NCBI GenBank assembly: GCA_033344895.1
Contig: JAWPMN010000001.1
Coordinates: forward strand, 1,550,001 to 1,614,000
Source of the DNA: Alphaproteobacteria bacterium
GTDB taxonomy: Bacteria; Pseudomonadota; Alphaproteobacteria; UBA8366; Aestuariispiraceae
Reading direction: 5' to 3'
Length of the DNA: 64,000 nt
The notes beneath the pieces are model-generated. The model was not told the DNA's origin. It saw only the letters and a program-made list of their open reading frames with translations, and ran no database searches. This document shows, one piece after another, positions 26,518 through 36,243 of this stretch. Within the stretch, counting starts at the first letter, position 1. Each line of letters begins with the position of its first letter. A program made the position numbers and the translations under genes.

Positions 26518-27099
26518 TTAGGCGGTGGCGCGGACCTCCGTCACTTCGGGGATGTAATGCCGCAGCATGTTTTCGATCCCCATCTTCAACGTGGCGGTAG
26601 AGCTGGGGCAGCCTGCACAGGCCCCCCGCATGGTCAAAAACACCACGCCTTGCTTGAAGCCGTGGAAAACAATGTCGCCCCCGTCCTGCGCCACCGCCGG
26701 GCGCACACGGGTTTCCAGCAACTCACGAATCTGGCCCACGACGGCCTCGTCTTCCGGATCGTACTGGGTGCCGGCCTCGGCGGACGCCTGCGCGACCCCC
26801 TCGCCGGACCCGGCCAGTACCGGACGGCCCGCCGTGAAGTGTTGCATGATGACGCCCAGAATGGACGGTTTCAGCACGTACCATTCGCGGTCGTCGGCCT
26901 TGCTGACGGAAATGAAATCCTGACCCAGAAAGACCGCGGTCACGCCCTCGATCTCGAACAGGGCGTCCGCCAGAGGCGACACGCCTTCCGCGGAAGCGGC
27001 GTCCGGAAAATCGATCGGGTCCGCCCCGTCCAGAACCGCGCGCCCCGGCAGAAACTTCAGGGTGGCCGGGTTCGGCGTCTGTTCGGTCTGAATAAACAT
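26518..27099 (-). CDS. NifU-domain iron-sulphur carrier (Nfu type)
   Basis: A protein of 193 residues with an Nfu N-terminal domain (MFIQTEQTPNPATLKFLPGR, DFISVSKADDREWYVLKPSILGVIMQHF) and a C-terminal NifU domain whose CxxC, Cys161 and Cys164 in RGACAGCPSS, holds a transferable 4Fe-4S cluster. This Nfu_N-NifU layout is that of mitochondrial NFU1 and alphaproteobacterial homologues, which deliver clusters to enzymes such as lipoate synthase and aconitase. Its neighbours give no further hint. Confidence 0.94.
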   Translation of the reverse strand: MFIQTEQTPNPATLKFLPGRAVLDGADPIDFPDAASAEGVSPLADALFEIEGVTAVFLGQDFISVSKADDREWYVLKPSILGVIMQHFTAGRPVLAGSGEGVAQASAEAGTQYDPEDEAVVGQIRELLETRVRPAVAQDGGDIVFHGFKQGVVFLTMRGACAGCPSSTATLKMGIENMLRHYIPEVTEVRATA

Positions 27100-27208
27100 C
27101 GCGTCCTCACCAAATCCATAGGGGCCGGCAACGCGCGCGGCGCGCGCCCGACGGGGGATAAATGGCCTTTGAAGCCGTCAGGTCAACCCCAAAGCCTGGA
27201 ACCCATCC

Positions 27209-27697
27209 TCAAGTAAGTTGTTCCACCTGTTCCACGGACAGCGATCCCGGCACGATGGTCAGCGGCACCCGCATGCGCGATCCGCCCTGTTTCATCATGT
27301 AGCTGATGATCGGGCCCGGACCTTCGCTGTCCGTGCTCGCGGCCAGAACCACGATCGAGATCGACGGATCTTCGTCGAGCAGGGCCAGCAGCTCCTCGCC
27401 GCGCTTGCCCTCCCGAACCAGCAGGATCGGGATCGAACCCGAAATCTCCTGCGCCCGCGTGGACAGGTCGCTCAGCCGCGCCTCCGCTTCCTCTCGGCGT
27501 TCCTGCTGGATCAGCTCGCCCACGCCCAGCCAATGGTGGAACTCGGCCGGCTCCTGAACATAGAGAAGGGCGACACGCCCCCCGGTGTTCTTGGCCCTGA
27601 GGCAGGCGAAACGGAGGGCGACCTCCATTTCCTCGCTGTCGTCCACGACGACCAGAAAGACGCGTTGTCTACTCTCGTCCTCCGCGCTTGTCGTCAT
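27209..27697 (-). CDS. Universal stress protein (UspA family)
   Basis: A single UspA-type domain, 162 residues: VFLVVVDDSEEMEVALRFACLRAKNTGGRVALLYVQEP at the start, GKRGEELLALLDEDPSISIVVLAAST in the middle, and GGSRMRVPLTIVPGSL at the end. The canonical ATP-binding GxxGxxxxxxxxxGS is not clear; the region reads GPGPIISYMMKQGGSR, so ATP binding is uncertain. ATG 27697 with AGGGGAT before it is preferred to 27742. Confidence 0.85.
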   Translation of the reverse strand: MTTSAEDESRQRVFLVVVDDSEEMEVALRFACLRAKNTGGRVALLYVQEPAEFHHWLGVGELIQQERREEAEARLSDLSTRAQEISGSIPILLVREGKRGEELLALLDEDPSISIVVLAASTDSEGPGPIISYMMKQGGSRMRVPLTIVPGSLSVEQVEQLT

Positions 27698-27797
27698 TTG
27701 ATCCCCTGTGCGCGTTATCGTTATGGCCGGGCAGTCTATCATTCCCGCCCGGCCGGATGTAAGCGATTTCGCGGCAGCATTGGCCTAGACGGAAGGA

Positions 27798-29147
27798 TCA
27801 GCTGTTGCGGCGCAGAATTCGGCCCGCGAGATAGAGCGATCCACAAATCAGCAGGCGCGCCGGATCGGAGTCGCCGGCCAGCCGCTCTACCGCGGCAGGG
27901 ATGTCGGCCGCGGCGTGAACATTCTGAATGCCCGCCGCCTGCGCCATTTCGGCCAGCACCGGCGCCGGGAAGGCATTTTCCTCCCCGGGAATCGCCACTG
28001 ACTGGAATGCGGCAAGATACGGGGCGAGCGGTCGCAGGAAGTCCGTCGCGGCCTTGCTGTTCATCATCCCGCAAATCGCGTGGACCGGACGCGGCGCGCC
28101 GAAATCGCGACGATCCTCCGACGCCCAGCGGGCCAGCTCATCGGCCAGAATCGTTCCCGCCGCGGCATTATGTCCGCCATCCAGCGTTATCGACCAGCCC
28201 GGCAGTGCTTCGGCAATCGGCCCGCGGCTCAGGGTCTGCAGCCGCGCCTGCCATTCAATGCGGCCGAGCCCGTCGCGCAATGCCGATTCCGGCAGATCGA
28301 AACCCTGATCCCGCAGCACCAGCGCCGCCGCAACCGACGTCGCCGTGTTGAGCAGTTGATGGCGACCTTTCAGGTTCGGCGCGGGCAGGGAACCGCTCCA
28401 GGCGGCACTGTCGAACCAGATTCCGCCCTCCGCATCCGGCTGTGCCGTCCATTCCAGACCGAACCGGGCCAGCGGTGCCCCGACCGATTGGGCATAATCG
28501 GTGACCACGGACAGCGCCTCATCGGTCTGCGGTCCGATGACGGATGGGGTGCCTGCCTTCTGGATATGCGCCTTCTCCGTGGCAATCTGCCGCAGGGTGT
28601 CGCCCAGAAACTGTACATGATCGATGGATATCGGCGTGATGACCGTCGCCGCCGGCCGGTCGACCATATTGGTCGAATCCAGTCGCCCACCGAGACCGGT
28701 CTCCAGCAGCAGCAGATCGGCCGGGTTGTCGGCGAAGGCCTTGAAGGCCGCGCAGGTCGTGATCTCGAAAAAGGTGATCGGGCGGTTCTCGTTCACGGTC
28801 TCGCAGTATTCGAGCAGCTCCGTGAGCGCGGCCTCGTCGATCAGGTCCCCGGCCAGCCGGATGCGCTCATGGAAACGGGCCAGATGCGGCGAGGTATAGA
28901 CATGCACGCGGTAGCCGGCGGCCTCCGCAATGGCGCGCAGCGCGGCTATGGTGGATCCTTTGCCATTGGTCCCGGCGACATGGACCACCGGCGGCAGCCT
29001 GTCCTGCGGCCGGCCGAGCCGCTCCAGCAGGTCCCGGGTTCTGCCCAGGGACAGGTCGATGACCTTGGGGTGCAGGCGCATCAGGCGGGCGAGCACTTCA
29101 TCGCTCGCCAGCTCCGGCGCGTCGAGGGTGAAGGGGGCGGCGGTCAT
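27798..29147 (-). CDS. folC: Dihydrofolate synthase / folylpolyglutamate synthase
   Basis: FolC, 449 residues, adds glutamate to dihydropteroate and to folates. The ATP-binding P-loop GTNGKGS is at 59-65 in VVHVAGTNGKGSTIAALRAI. YTSPHLARFHERIRL, ETGLGGRLDSTN and PISIDHVQFLGDTLRQIATEKA (Mur-ligase family signatures) follow, with LDGGHNAAAG in the C-terminal half. It lies after accD, as in many alphaproteobacteria (trpBA-accD-folC). Confidence 0.96.
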   Translation of the reverse strand: MTAAPFTLDAPELASDEVLARLMRLHPKVIDLSLGRTRDLLERLGRPQDRLPPVVHVAGTNGKGSTIAALRAIAEAAGYRVHVYTSPHLARFHERIRLAGDLIDEAALTELLEYCETVNENRPITFFEITTCAAFKAFADNPADLLLLETGLGGRLDSTNMVDRPAATVITPISIDHVQFLGDTLRQIATEKAHIQKAGTPSVIGPQTDEALSVVTDYAQSVGAPLARFGLEWTAQPDAEGGIWFDSAAWSGSLPAPNLKGRHQLLNTATSVAAALVLRDQGFDLPESALRDGLGRIEWQARLQTLSRGPIAEALPGWSITLDGGHNAAAGTILADELARWASEDRRDFGAPRPVHAICGMMNSKAATDFLRPLAPYLAAFQSVAIPGEENAFPAPVLAEMAQAAGIQNVHAAADIPAAVERLAGDSDPARLLICGSLYLAGRILRRNS

Positions 29148-29189
29148 GGGGTGTCCGGCGCGGCGGCCAACTCCGTCAGGAGGATGAGG

Positions 29190-30149
29190 TCAGGCGGACT
29201 TTCCGTCGCTGCTTTCGGCGCCGGCCGCCGGCTTCGGAATGGCCAGATCACCGTCGTCGCCGTCGGTGTCCTCAACGGACGACCTGGTATCGGCGCGGTT
29301 CCGGCCATCCATCAGCAGGCCGATCAGATTGGCCAGCGTCTCACGTTGTTTCGCACGCGGAACGATCAGATCGATCATGCCGTGGTCCAACAGGTATTCC
29401 GCGGTCTGGAAGCCTTCGGGCAGGGTTTCGCGCACCGTCTGTTCGATGACATCGCGTCCGGCAAAACCGATCCGTGTGCCCGGTTCGGCAATATGGATAT
29501 CGCCCAGCATCGCGAAGCTGGCGGAAACACCGCCCGTGGTCGGGTCGGTCAGCAGCACGATATAGGGCAGACCGGCTTCCTTGACCTCCTCGACGGCAAT
29601 CGTCGTGCGCGGCAGCTGCATCAGCGACAGGAAGCCTTCCTGCATGCGCGCGCCGCCGGAGGACGGAATGGCGATCAGCGGGGCCTGCTGCATGACGGCG
29701 AGGCGCGCGGCGGTCAGGAAGCCTTCACCGACCGCCATGCCCATGGACCCGCCCATGAAATCAAAGTTGAACGCCGCGACGACGACCGGACGACCCTCGA
29801 CCTTGCCGTGCGCGACGGTGATCGCCTCGCCGGTTTCGGATTTGGCCTGGGCCTCTTTCAGGCGGTCGGTGTAGCGCTTCTTGTCCCGGAACTTCAGCGG
29901 ATCGATCTTGACCCGGGGCAGCTCGACCTTGGTATAGGCGCCGTCATCGAAAAGATGCTGCAGCCGCTTTTCCAGCGGCAGCCGCAGATGATGGCCGCAG
30001 TGCTGACAGACATGGACATGGGTTTCCAGGTCGCGGTGAAAGATCATCTGCCCGCAACTCTGGCACTTGTGCCAAAGATTGTCCGGAACATCGGTCTCGC
30101 CGACCAGCGCCTTGATCTTGGGTTTGACCCAGTTCGTCAGCCAGTTCAT
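29190..30149 (-). CDS. accD: Acetyl-CoA carboxylase, carboxyltransferase subunit beta
   Basis: AccD, 319 residues, transfers CO2 from carboxybiotin to acetyl-CoA with AccA. The N-terminal zinc finger is intact: Cys29-x2-Cys32 and Cys48-x2-Cys51. The crotonase-like core shows MGGSMGMAVGEGF, PSSGGARMQEG, and LTDPTTGGVSASFAMLGDIHIAEPGTRIGFAGRDVIEQTV. A Ser/Asp-rich tail of about 40 residues follows the catalytic domain. It begins 12 bases after the trpA stop. Confidence 0.98.
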   Translation of the reverse strand: MNWLTNWVKPKIKALVGETDVPDNLWHKCQSCGQMIFHRDLETHVHVCQHCGHHLRLPLEKRLQHLFDDGAYTKVELPRVKIDPLKFRDKKRYTDRLKEAQAKSETGEAITVAHGKVEGRPVVVAAFNFDFMGGSMGMAVGEGFLTAARLAVMQQAPLIAIPSSGGARMQEGFLSLMQLPRTTIAVEEVKEAGLPYIVLLTDPTTGGVSASFAMLGDIHIAEPGTRIGFAGRDVIEQTVRETLPEGFQTAEYLLDHGMIDLIVPRAKQRETLANLIGLLMDGRNRADTRSSVEDTDGDDGDLAIPKPAAGAESSDGKSA

Positions 30150-30161
30150 GCAAATTTCCCC

Positions 30162-31010
30162 TTAACCGCGTACACCCTGGGCCAGGGCGGCGACATAGTC
30201 CAGCACCGCCTTGGCACATCCCGGCAACGGCGCGCCTTCCGCATCCAGATTGGTGCGCACCTTGTCGACGATGGCGGAACCGACAACCGCCGCATCGGCG
30301 GCCTGCGCGATCTCACCCGCCTGTTGCGGCGTCTTGATGCCGAAACCGACGACGATCGGCAGATCGGTATGACGACGAATTCGCGTCACCGCGCCGCGCA
30401 CCGGGTCGGCCTGGATTTCCTTCGTGCCGGTGATGCCCAGAATGGAGATGTAATAGACAAAGCCGGACGTGTTCTGCAGCACCGTCGGCAGGCGTTTGTC
30501 ATCGGTGGTCGGCGTCGCCAGGCGAATGAAATTCACCCCGGCCTTCACTGCCGGAATGCACAGTTCCGCGTCTTCCTCCGGCGGCAGATCGACCACGATC
30601 AGGCCGTCGACGCCCGCATCCTTCACATCGGCAAGGAAGCGGTCGACACCGTAGGAATAGATCGGGTTGTAATACCCCATCAGCACCAGCGGCGTGTCCG
30701 GATGGGCGGCGCGGAATTCGCGCGCCATCGCCAGGGTCTTCACCATGGTCTGGCCCGCCTTCAGCGCCCGCAGGCCGGCCGCCTGGATCGCCGGACCGTC
30801 GGCCATCGGATCCGTGAAGGGCATCCCGATCTCGACGATATCGGCGCCCGCCGCCGGCAGACCCAGCAGAATTTCCCGCCCGACCTCGTAGTTCGGATCG
30901 CCGGCCGTGACATAGGTTACAAGACCGCCCCGGCCTTCCTGTTTCAGCGCCGCAAACTTTGCGGCAATCCGGCCGGAATCCGGCGTAATCGACACCGCCG
31001 CCTCGCTCAC
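30162..31010 (-). CDS. trpA: Tryptophan synthase alpha subunit
   Basis: TrpA, 282 residues, cleaves indole-3-glycerol phosphate and channels indole to TrpB. Catalytic Glu60 and Asp71 lie in [21 protein letters not shown]. Phosphate-binding segments near [11 protein letters not shown] and VGSAIVDKV are present. The start overlaps trpB by 4 bases. Confidence 0.98.
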   Translation of the reverse strand: MSEAAVSITPDSGRIAAKFAALKQEGRGGLVTYVTAGDPNYEVGREILLGLPAAGADIVEIGMPFTDPMADGPAIQAAGLRALKAGQTMVKTLAMAREFRAAHPDTPLVLMGYYNPIYSYGVDRFLADVKDAGVDGLIVVDLPPEEDAELCIPAVKAGVNFIRLATPTTDDKRLPTVLQNTSGFVYYISILGITGTKEIQADPVRGAVTRIRRHTDLPIVVGFGIKTPQQAGEIAQAADAAVVGSAIVDKVRTNLDAEGAPLPGCAKAVLDYVAALAQGVRG

Positions 31011-32218
31011 AGTTCAACCCCCAGTATATTGGCCACGGTGGCGACGTCCTTGTCGCCCCGACCGCACAGATTCATCACGATGATATGGTCCTTGGGCAGC
31101 GTCGGCGCGATCTTGGTGACATGCGCCAGGGCGTGCGACGGCTCGAGCGCCGGAATGATGCCCTCGGTCCGGCACAGCAGCTGGAACGCCTCGACGGCGT
31201 CCGCATCGGTCGCGGATACGTAATTCACGCGGCCGGTATCCTTCAGCCAGGAATGTTCAGGACCGATGCCCGGATAGTCCAGCCCGGCCGAGATCGAATA
31301 CGGCTCCACGACCTGGCCATCCTCGTCCTGGATCAGATACATGCGGTTGCCGTGCAGGACACCCGGCCGGCCGCCGGTCAGCGACGCAGCATGTTCGCCC
31401 GTCTCGATCCCGTGGCCCGCCGCCTCGACGCCGACGATGTTCACGCCCTCGTCATCCAGGAAGGGATGGAACAGGCCCATCGCGTTGGACCCACCGCCGA
31501 TGCAGGCGACCAGCGTGTCCGGCAGGCGCCCTTCGGCCTCCAGCATCTGTTCCTTCGTCTCGTTGCCGATCACCGACTGGAAGTCGCGTACCATGGCCGG
31601 ATAGGGATGCGGCCCGGCGACGGTCCCGATGATGTAGAAAGTGTTCTCGACATTGGCGACCCAGTCGCGCATCGCCTCGTTCAGCGCGTCCTTCAACGTC
31701 TTGGAGCCGCTTTCCACCGCCTCGACCTCGGCGCCCAGAAGCTTCATGCGAAAGACGTTCGGCGCCTGACGCGCGACATCGACCGAGCCCATATAGACCT
31801 TGCACGGCATGTCGAACAACGCACAGGCCGTGGCGGTCGCAACGCCGTGCTGACCGGCACCGGTCTCGGCGATGATCCGCGTCTTGCCCATGCGGCGCGC
31901 CAGCAGGATCTGGCCCATCACATTGTTGATCTTGTGGCTGCCGGTGTGGTTCAGCTCATCGCGCTTGAAATAGATTTTCGCGCCGCCCAGACGCTCGGTC
32001 AGGCGCTTGGCGAAATACAGCGGGCTGGGCCGGCCGACATAGTGCTTCGCATAATAGTCGATTTCCGCCTGATAGGACGGGTCGGCCTTGGCGTCCTCAT
32101 AGGCCTGCTGCACGTCCAGGATCAGCGGCATCAGCGTTTCCGCGACAAATCGGCCGCCATAGATGCCGAAACGTCCGGCTTCGTCCGGCCCGGTGCGATA
32201 GGAATTGAGCTGTTTCAT
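31007..32218 (-). CDS. trpB: Tryptophan synthase beta subunit
   Basis: TrpB, 403 residues, PLP-dependent condensation of indole and serine. The PLP lysine is Lys96 in [33 protein letters not shown] and the phosphate-binding GGGSNAMG follow. trpF, which commonly precedes trpB in related genomes, is absent. A probable promoter lies 81 bases upstream, so trpBA-accD-folC looks like an independent operon. Confidence 0.98.
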   Translation of the reverse strand: MKQLNSYRTGPDEAGRFGIYGGRFVAETLMPLILDVQQAYEDAKADPSYQAEIDYYAKHYVGRPSPLYFAKRLTERLGGAKIYFKRDELNHTGSHKINNVMGQILLARRMGKTRIIAETGAGQHGVATATACALFDMPCKVYMGSVDVARQAPNVFRMKLLGAEVEAVESGSKTLKDALNEAMRDWVANVENTFYIIGTVAGPHPYPAMVRDFQSVIGNETKEQMLEAEGRLPDTLVACIGGGSNAMGLFHPFLDDEGVNIVGVEAAGHGIETGEHAASLTGGRPGVLHGNRMYLIQDEDGQVVEPYSISAGLDYPGIGPEHSWLKDTGRVNYVSATDADAVEAFQLLCRTEGIIPALEPSHALAHVTKIAPTLPKDHIIVMNLCGRGDKDVATVANILGVEL

Positions 32219-32298
32219 TGATGAAAACCTCGGCTATCCGTGATCCCCCCACGGATTCCGCAGCCCCGCCGCGGAGATTCTTCAGACTTCAAAGCGGG

Positions 32299-32327
32299 GT
32301 TCTAGACCAGCGTCCGGGGTGTGTCCA
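32299..32327 (-). promoter_or_regulatory. Candidate sigma-70 promoter for trpBA-accD-folC
   Basis: Minus strand TGGACA (32327-32322), 17-base spacer, TAGAAC (32304-32299). The leader of about 75 bases contains a 7-bp hairpin (32236-32256) close to the trpB start, and no tryptophan-rich leader peptide. Confidence 0.5.
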
Positions 32328-32361
32328 TATGGCTGCGTCGCGGCGGCGGGTTCCGCCCTGA

Positions 32362-33612
32362 TTACGGAAAATCGGCCCGGGCGGTGACGGTCGACAGATC
32401 GAAGCCGGAATCCAGCGCCCGCAACTCCACATCCAGCCCGTTCTGCGCCAGGCCTTCCTCCGCCGACTGGAAGGGGAAGACGACGACCAGCGTATTGCCG
32501 CTGGATTGGCTTCGATCGATCTGGCCCCGGTTGGTGGAACCGTCGATCAGTTCCTCGCCGACCTTCACGCGCAAGGCCCCGCCCTCGATGGCCGACAGCG
32601 CATCGGTGAAGCCAAGCGAGTTCACGCCCTCGACATGCAGACGGATCTGGGAGAAGGCGGTGCCGGATTCTGTATAGAACCGGTAATCCCGGATGGCCTC
32701 GGCACCACCGACGCCTTCGGATCGTTCCTCGACGGCCGCGGTGGAATTGACGGCGATGGTGCGATAGGCGCCGCGCCCCTCGAAGGTCAGATCACCCTCC
32801 GGATCGCGCAGTTCCACGATGGACAGATAGTCCAGCGACCCGATGCCGCCGGTCGCGGCCGATATGCGGATGTCCGACAGCTGCGCCGCCGTGAAGACCG
32901 ACCCGTTGGCAATGGGGGTTCCGACGCCGTCGAACAGCCCGGCCTCGGCCGTGCCGCCCAGTTCGCTGCGGATCGACACGGTGTAATGGGTTGCGGTGGC
33001 GCTCTGGTTGCCGATCAGCAGGTCGGACAGCCGCACCTCATCCCCTGCGGCGACGGATACGCCCTTCACAAAGGCGCTGGACAGCGCGCCCTCGCGCGCC
33101 ACACCGGACAGCGTGTCGCCGAAAACGACGCCTTCCGACGGCCGTCTCGTGAAATCGAGGAATTTGGGAACGGCCACCGGTTCCGCCGCGGTGTCTTCCA
33201 GCAGCCCCGCCTGTTCCGCTGCCGATATGAGCTGTGCCAGCAGGGAATTCTGCAGCGTCGTTTCCGCCGGGTTGCGAATGTCGGGATTGTCGTTGCGGAT
33301 CGCCTCGGACAGCGTTTCCTGGACCCGCAGAAATCCGGCGCGGGTGTCCTGCAGGCGGCTTTCGAAGCTGGCTGTCAGCGATGCCAGGATCAGGAAATTG
33401 TCCAGCGCAAGCTGCAGCGGGCGCGACTGAATGCCCGCGGTGTCCGACGTGAAGCCGCTGAAGGTCCTGTCGCCGATCTGATTGAGGACGTTGAAACCCG
33501 CCGGTTCCACAACCGTGGACTGGATGGCCCGCACGAGCGGGTCCGACCGCTGAAACGGCGTGAAGGCCAGTGTCGTGAACACACTGCCCGGATCGAAAAC
33601 GGTTACAGCCAC
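32362..33612 (-). CDS. Protein of unknown function
   Basis: A predicted protein of 416 residues that I do not recognise. There is no signal peptide or membrane segment. Residues 1-150 look helical (QTRAGFLRVQETLSEAIRND-like amphipathic stretches, NSLLAQLISAAEQAGLLED). Residues 150-416 are rich in Gly, Ser, Thr and alternating hydrophobics, suggesting beta structure (HYTVSIRSELGG, DYLSIVELRDPEGDLTFEGRGAYRTIAV, YTESGTAFSQIRLHVEGV). No cysteine is visible. The codon use matches its neighbours, and the lack of gaps supports a real gene. It sits between trpB and an M24 gene; the 231-base gap before it probably holds its promoter. Confidence 0.72.
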   Translation of the reverse strand: MAVTVFDPGSVFTTLAFTPFQRSDPLVRAIQSTVVEPAGFNVLNQIGDRTFSGFTSDTAGIQSRPLQLALDNFLILASLTASFESRLQDTRAGFLRVQETLSEAIRNDNPDIRNPAETTLQNSLLAQLISAAEQAGLLEDTAAEPVAVPKFLDFTRRPSEGVVFGDTLSGVAREGALSSAFVKGVSVAAGDEVRLSDLLIGNQSATATHYTVSIRSELGGTAEAGLFDGVGTPIANGSVFTAAQLSDIRISAATGGIGSLDYLSIVELRDPEGDLTFEGRGAYRTIAVNSTAAVEERSEGVGGAEAIRDYRFYTESGTAFSQIRLHVEGVNSLGFTDALSAIEGGALRVKVGEELIDGSTNRGQIDRSQSSGNTLVVVFPFQSAEEGLAQNGLDVELRALDSGFDLSTVTARADFP

Positions 33613-33843
33613 GGTTTACCGCCGCCCCTAATGGCGACCGGCGATTCTACCGGTCGGGAGCCGACATTCTGTCGCGGTGTGCGTCGGGTCCGCTCACAGA
33701 AGACCCGGCACCCCTCTCTCCAAAGGCACCGGGTCGAGCGCCCGCGCGGAGCTTCTCTCTCCAATTCAAAAAATAGCGCAATTCCGGGCGCTTGGCGACT
33801 CAGTTATGCGTTCGCGCGCATGCCTTTACCCGCATACCGCATC

Positions 33844-35067
33844 TCAGGCATAGGTGTCCTCCAGCGGATAATCGGACAGCAGGATCGGCCCGTCAGCGGT
33901 GATCCAGACCGGCTGCTCCAGCTTCACACCTTCGGCCCCACCGACCTCTCCGACATAACTTTCCAGACAAACGATCATGTCTTCCTCGAACCTGCCGTCA
34001 TAGGCACCCCAATCGGCATCCTCCTTGTACCAGATCAGGGGATACTCGACCGCCAGGCCGCAGCCATGGGCGACATCGGCATACCGGTTGGCAAGGTAGG
34101 GTTCCGGCAGCTGAAAGGCCATGTCGGAATACTCAAGAAAGGCCAGCCCGGGGCGGAGCAGGGCGGTGTTGTGTTCGATCTGACGGCGGGACAGATCGTA
34201 GAGCCGCCGCTGATCGTCGCTGGGGCGTGTCTCACCCACGGTCCAGCTGCGTGAGATGTCGGTGTAAAAGCCGTGCGGGCCGATCAGATCGGTGTCGAAG
34301 CTGAGCAGATCGCCCTCCCGCATGACCCTGTCCGCGGTCTCCTGGAACCAAGGATTGGTGCGCGGCCCGGAGGTCAGCAGACGCGTTTCCGGATATTCGC
34401 CGCCGCGATCGACGATGCCGCGCAACAGGTGTCCCAGCGCCTGCTGCTCCGTCATGCCGGGCTCAAGGGCAGCGCGCATATCGCCGACGGCAGCCTCGCA
34501 GGCTTCCAGTGACCGCTTGAAGGCGCGGATTTCCTCCCGCGACTTGATGGATCTGGCATGTTCCATCGCGCCCTTGCCGTCGGCGCAGTCAACACCCGCC
34601 GCGTCCAGTGCGCGAACCAGGGGCAGGTCCGCCCGATCCAGGGCCAGCCGGCCGGTCCCGGTCTGGTGCAGCAGATCGGCGATCTCCCGCGCCCAGCGGT
34701 TGGCAAACTCCGCGCCGCGCGGACCGACGATCATGTAATCGAACGACAGGGCCGGGCGGATCTCGTCGATCGTCTCGAGCCCGGCATTCAGATGTCGCGA
34801 AGACCCCAGTTCGAACAGCACCACCGGGCCGGATGCCGGGATGAAGGCATAGCGACACAGCGCGTGCATGGTCCAGACCTGCATGTTCCGGGCACCGGTT
34901 GCGTACCGGATGTTGATTGGATCCCACAGGACGATGCCGGCCAGGTCGCGCGCGGCCAGCGCCGCCCGCACGCGGTTCAGGCGATAGGCACGGATCGCCG
35001 CCTCGTCGATTGCGGCCGGGTCGGCCAGCAGGGCATGTGGATCGGTATCCGGCAGTTTGAGCATCAC
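33844..35067 (-). CDS. M24 (creatinase/aminopeptidase P-fold) protein related to DMSP lyase DddP
   Basis: A protein of 407 residues. The N-terminal creatinase-like domain contains VLWDPINIRYATGARNMQVW. The C-terminal pita-bread domain has the complete M24 metal set: Asp258 and Asp260 (SFDTDLIG), Asp270 (YTDISRSW), His334 (HGCGL), Glu369 (CLESYVGEVGG) and Glu384 (KLEQPVW). These segments, and ETRLLTSGPRTNPWFQE, closely resemble DddP DMSP lyases as I remember them. The Asp proposed as catalytic base in DddP (six residues after the His) is Val340 here, so lyase activity is doubtful. Xaa-Pro peptidase is the alternative. Confidence 0.8.
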   Translation of the reverse strand: MMLKLPDTDPHALLADPAAIDEAAIRAYRLNRVRAALAARDLAGIVLWDPINIRYATGARNMQVWTMHALCRYAFIPASGPVVLFELGSSRHLNAGLETIDEIRPALSFDYMIVGPRGAEFANRWAREIADLLHQTGTGRLALDRADLPLVRALDAAGVDCADGKGAMEHARSIKSREEIRAFKRSLEACEAAVGDMRAALEPGMTEQQALGHLLRGIVDRGGEYPETRLLTSGPRTNPWFQETADRVMREGDLLSFDTDLIGPHGFYTDISRSWTVGETRPSDDQRRLYDLSRRQIEHNTALLRPGLAFLEYSDMAFQLPEPYLANRYADVAHGCGLAVEYPLIWYKEDADWGAYDGRFEEDMIVCLESYVGEVGGAEGVKLEQPVWITADGPILLSDYPLEDTYA

Positions 35068-35096
35068 AGTTTCCCCGGTAGGACGCGGAGCATGGC

Positions 35097-35124
35097 TTGC
35101 CGCATGCGTTTCCTACGCTAAAGT
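35097..35124 (+). promoter_or_regulatory. Candidate promoter for cysK
   Basis: TTGCCG (35097-35102), 16-base spacer, TAAAGT (35119-35124), in the 110-base divergent gap between the M24 gene and cysK. Read by eye. Confidence 0.4.
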
Positions 35125-35177
35125 CGGGCCCGCAAAACGACAATCGTCCCCAGGATGGATCAAGGGTGGAATACGAC

Positions 35178-36134
35178 ATGACGACCGGTGAGTTCCGCGG
35201 CAAAGTCTATGACAGCATTCTCGACACGATCGGCGCGACGCCGCTGGTCCGGCTGTCGCGCCTGACCGCCGCGCACGGGGTCGAGGCGGAAATCCTGGGC
35301 AAGCTAGAATACTTCAACCCGCTGTCCAGCGTGAAGGACCGTATCGGCTATGCCATGATCCAGTCGCTGGAAGAGCAGGGCGTCGCGACGCCGGGCAAAA
35401 CCGTGCTGGTCGAACCGACCTCCGGCAATACCGGGATCGCCTTGGCCTTTGTCGCCGCAGCCAAGGGCTACCGCCTGATCCTGACGATGCCGGAAAGCAT
35501 GTCGCTGGAACGGCGCCGCATGTTGAAGCTGCTGGGGGCGGAGATCGACCTGACCCCGGCCGAACTGGGCATGAAGGGCGCGATCGCCCGGGCGGAGGAA
35601 CTGATCGAAACCCTGCCCGATGCGGTCATTCCGCAGCAATTCGCGCATCCGGCCAATCCGCAGATCCACCGCACCACCACGGCGGAGGAAATCTGGCGGG
35701 ATACCGGCGGAAAGATCGACGTGCTGGTCGCGGGCGTCGGCACGGGCGGCACGGTCACCGGCGTCGGCGAAATCCTGAAGCAGCGCAACCCGGATATCCG
35801 CATCGTCGCGGTCGAGCCGGAAGACAGCCCCGTGATTTCCGGGGGCAAGCCCGGCCCGCACAAGATTCAGGGCATCGGCGCGGGCTTCATCCCGGACAAT
35901 CTGAACACCGAGGTGATCGACGAGGTGCTTCGTATCGCAAACGAAACGGCTTTCGCGACGGCGCGGGAAGCAGCGAAGCTGGAAGGGGTCGCCTGCGGGA
36001 TTTCGTCCGGCGCGGCCCTGGCGGCTTCCCTGGAAATCGCGGAGCGCAAGGACATGCAGGGCAAAACCATTGTCACCGTCCTGGCCAGCTTCGCCGAACG
36101 CTACCTGTCGACCAGCCTGTTCGACGGGCTCTGA
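35178..36134 (+). CDS. cysK: Cysteine synthase (O-acetylserine sulfhydrylase)
   Basis: CysK, 318 residues, PLP enzyme making cysteine from O-acetylserine and sulphide. The PLP lysine is Lys53 in NPLSSVKDRIGYAMI. The substrate loop PTSGNTGIALAF and the phosphate-binding GVGTGGTVTGVGE are present, as is the SSGAALAA motif near the end. ATG 35178 follows AGGGTGGA; an upstream ATG at 35097 sits on the promoter. It is divergent from the DddP-like gene. Confidence 0.96.
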   Translation: MTTGEFRGKVYDSILDTIGATPLVRLSRLTAAHGVEAEILGKLEYFNPLSSVKDRIGYAMIQSLEEQGVATPGKTVLVEPTSGNTGIALAFVAAAKGYRLILTMPESMSLERRRMLKLLGAEIDLTPAELGMKGAIARAEELIETLPDAVIPQQFAHPANPQIHRTTTAEEIWRDTGGKIDVLVAGVGTGGTVTGVGEILKQRNPDIRIVAVEPEDSPVISGGKPGPHKIQGIGAGFIPDNLNTEVIDEVLRIANETAFATAREAAKLEGVACGISSGAALAASLEIAERKDMQGKTIVTVLASFAERYLSTSLFDGL

Positions 36135-36243
36135 ACTGGCGGCAATCGAGCGGCCGCGACCGCAGGTACCTCTATAGGCCCGGCATGGTGCCGGGATGAC
36201 AGAAGGCCCCGTTTGCATCGGAACACGGCTTACAGGATCGACC

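Noticed and set aside
28080-31223. Very long open frame (over 1000 codons) opposite folC-accD-trpA
   Set aside because: It runs antisense through three clear genes; such frames arise from GC-rich codon bias. No family resemblance or ribosome site.
32219-32298. trp attenuator in the trpB leader
   Set aside because: There is a small hairpin, but no Trp-rich leader peptide and no T-run.
33844-35067. Definite DMSP lyase dddP
   Set aside because: The proposed catalytic Asp is Val340; a named function would overstate the evidence.
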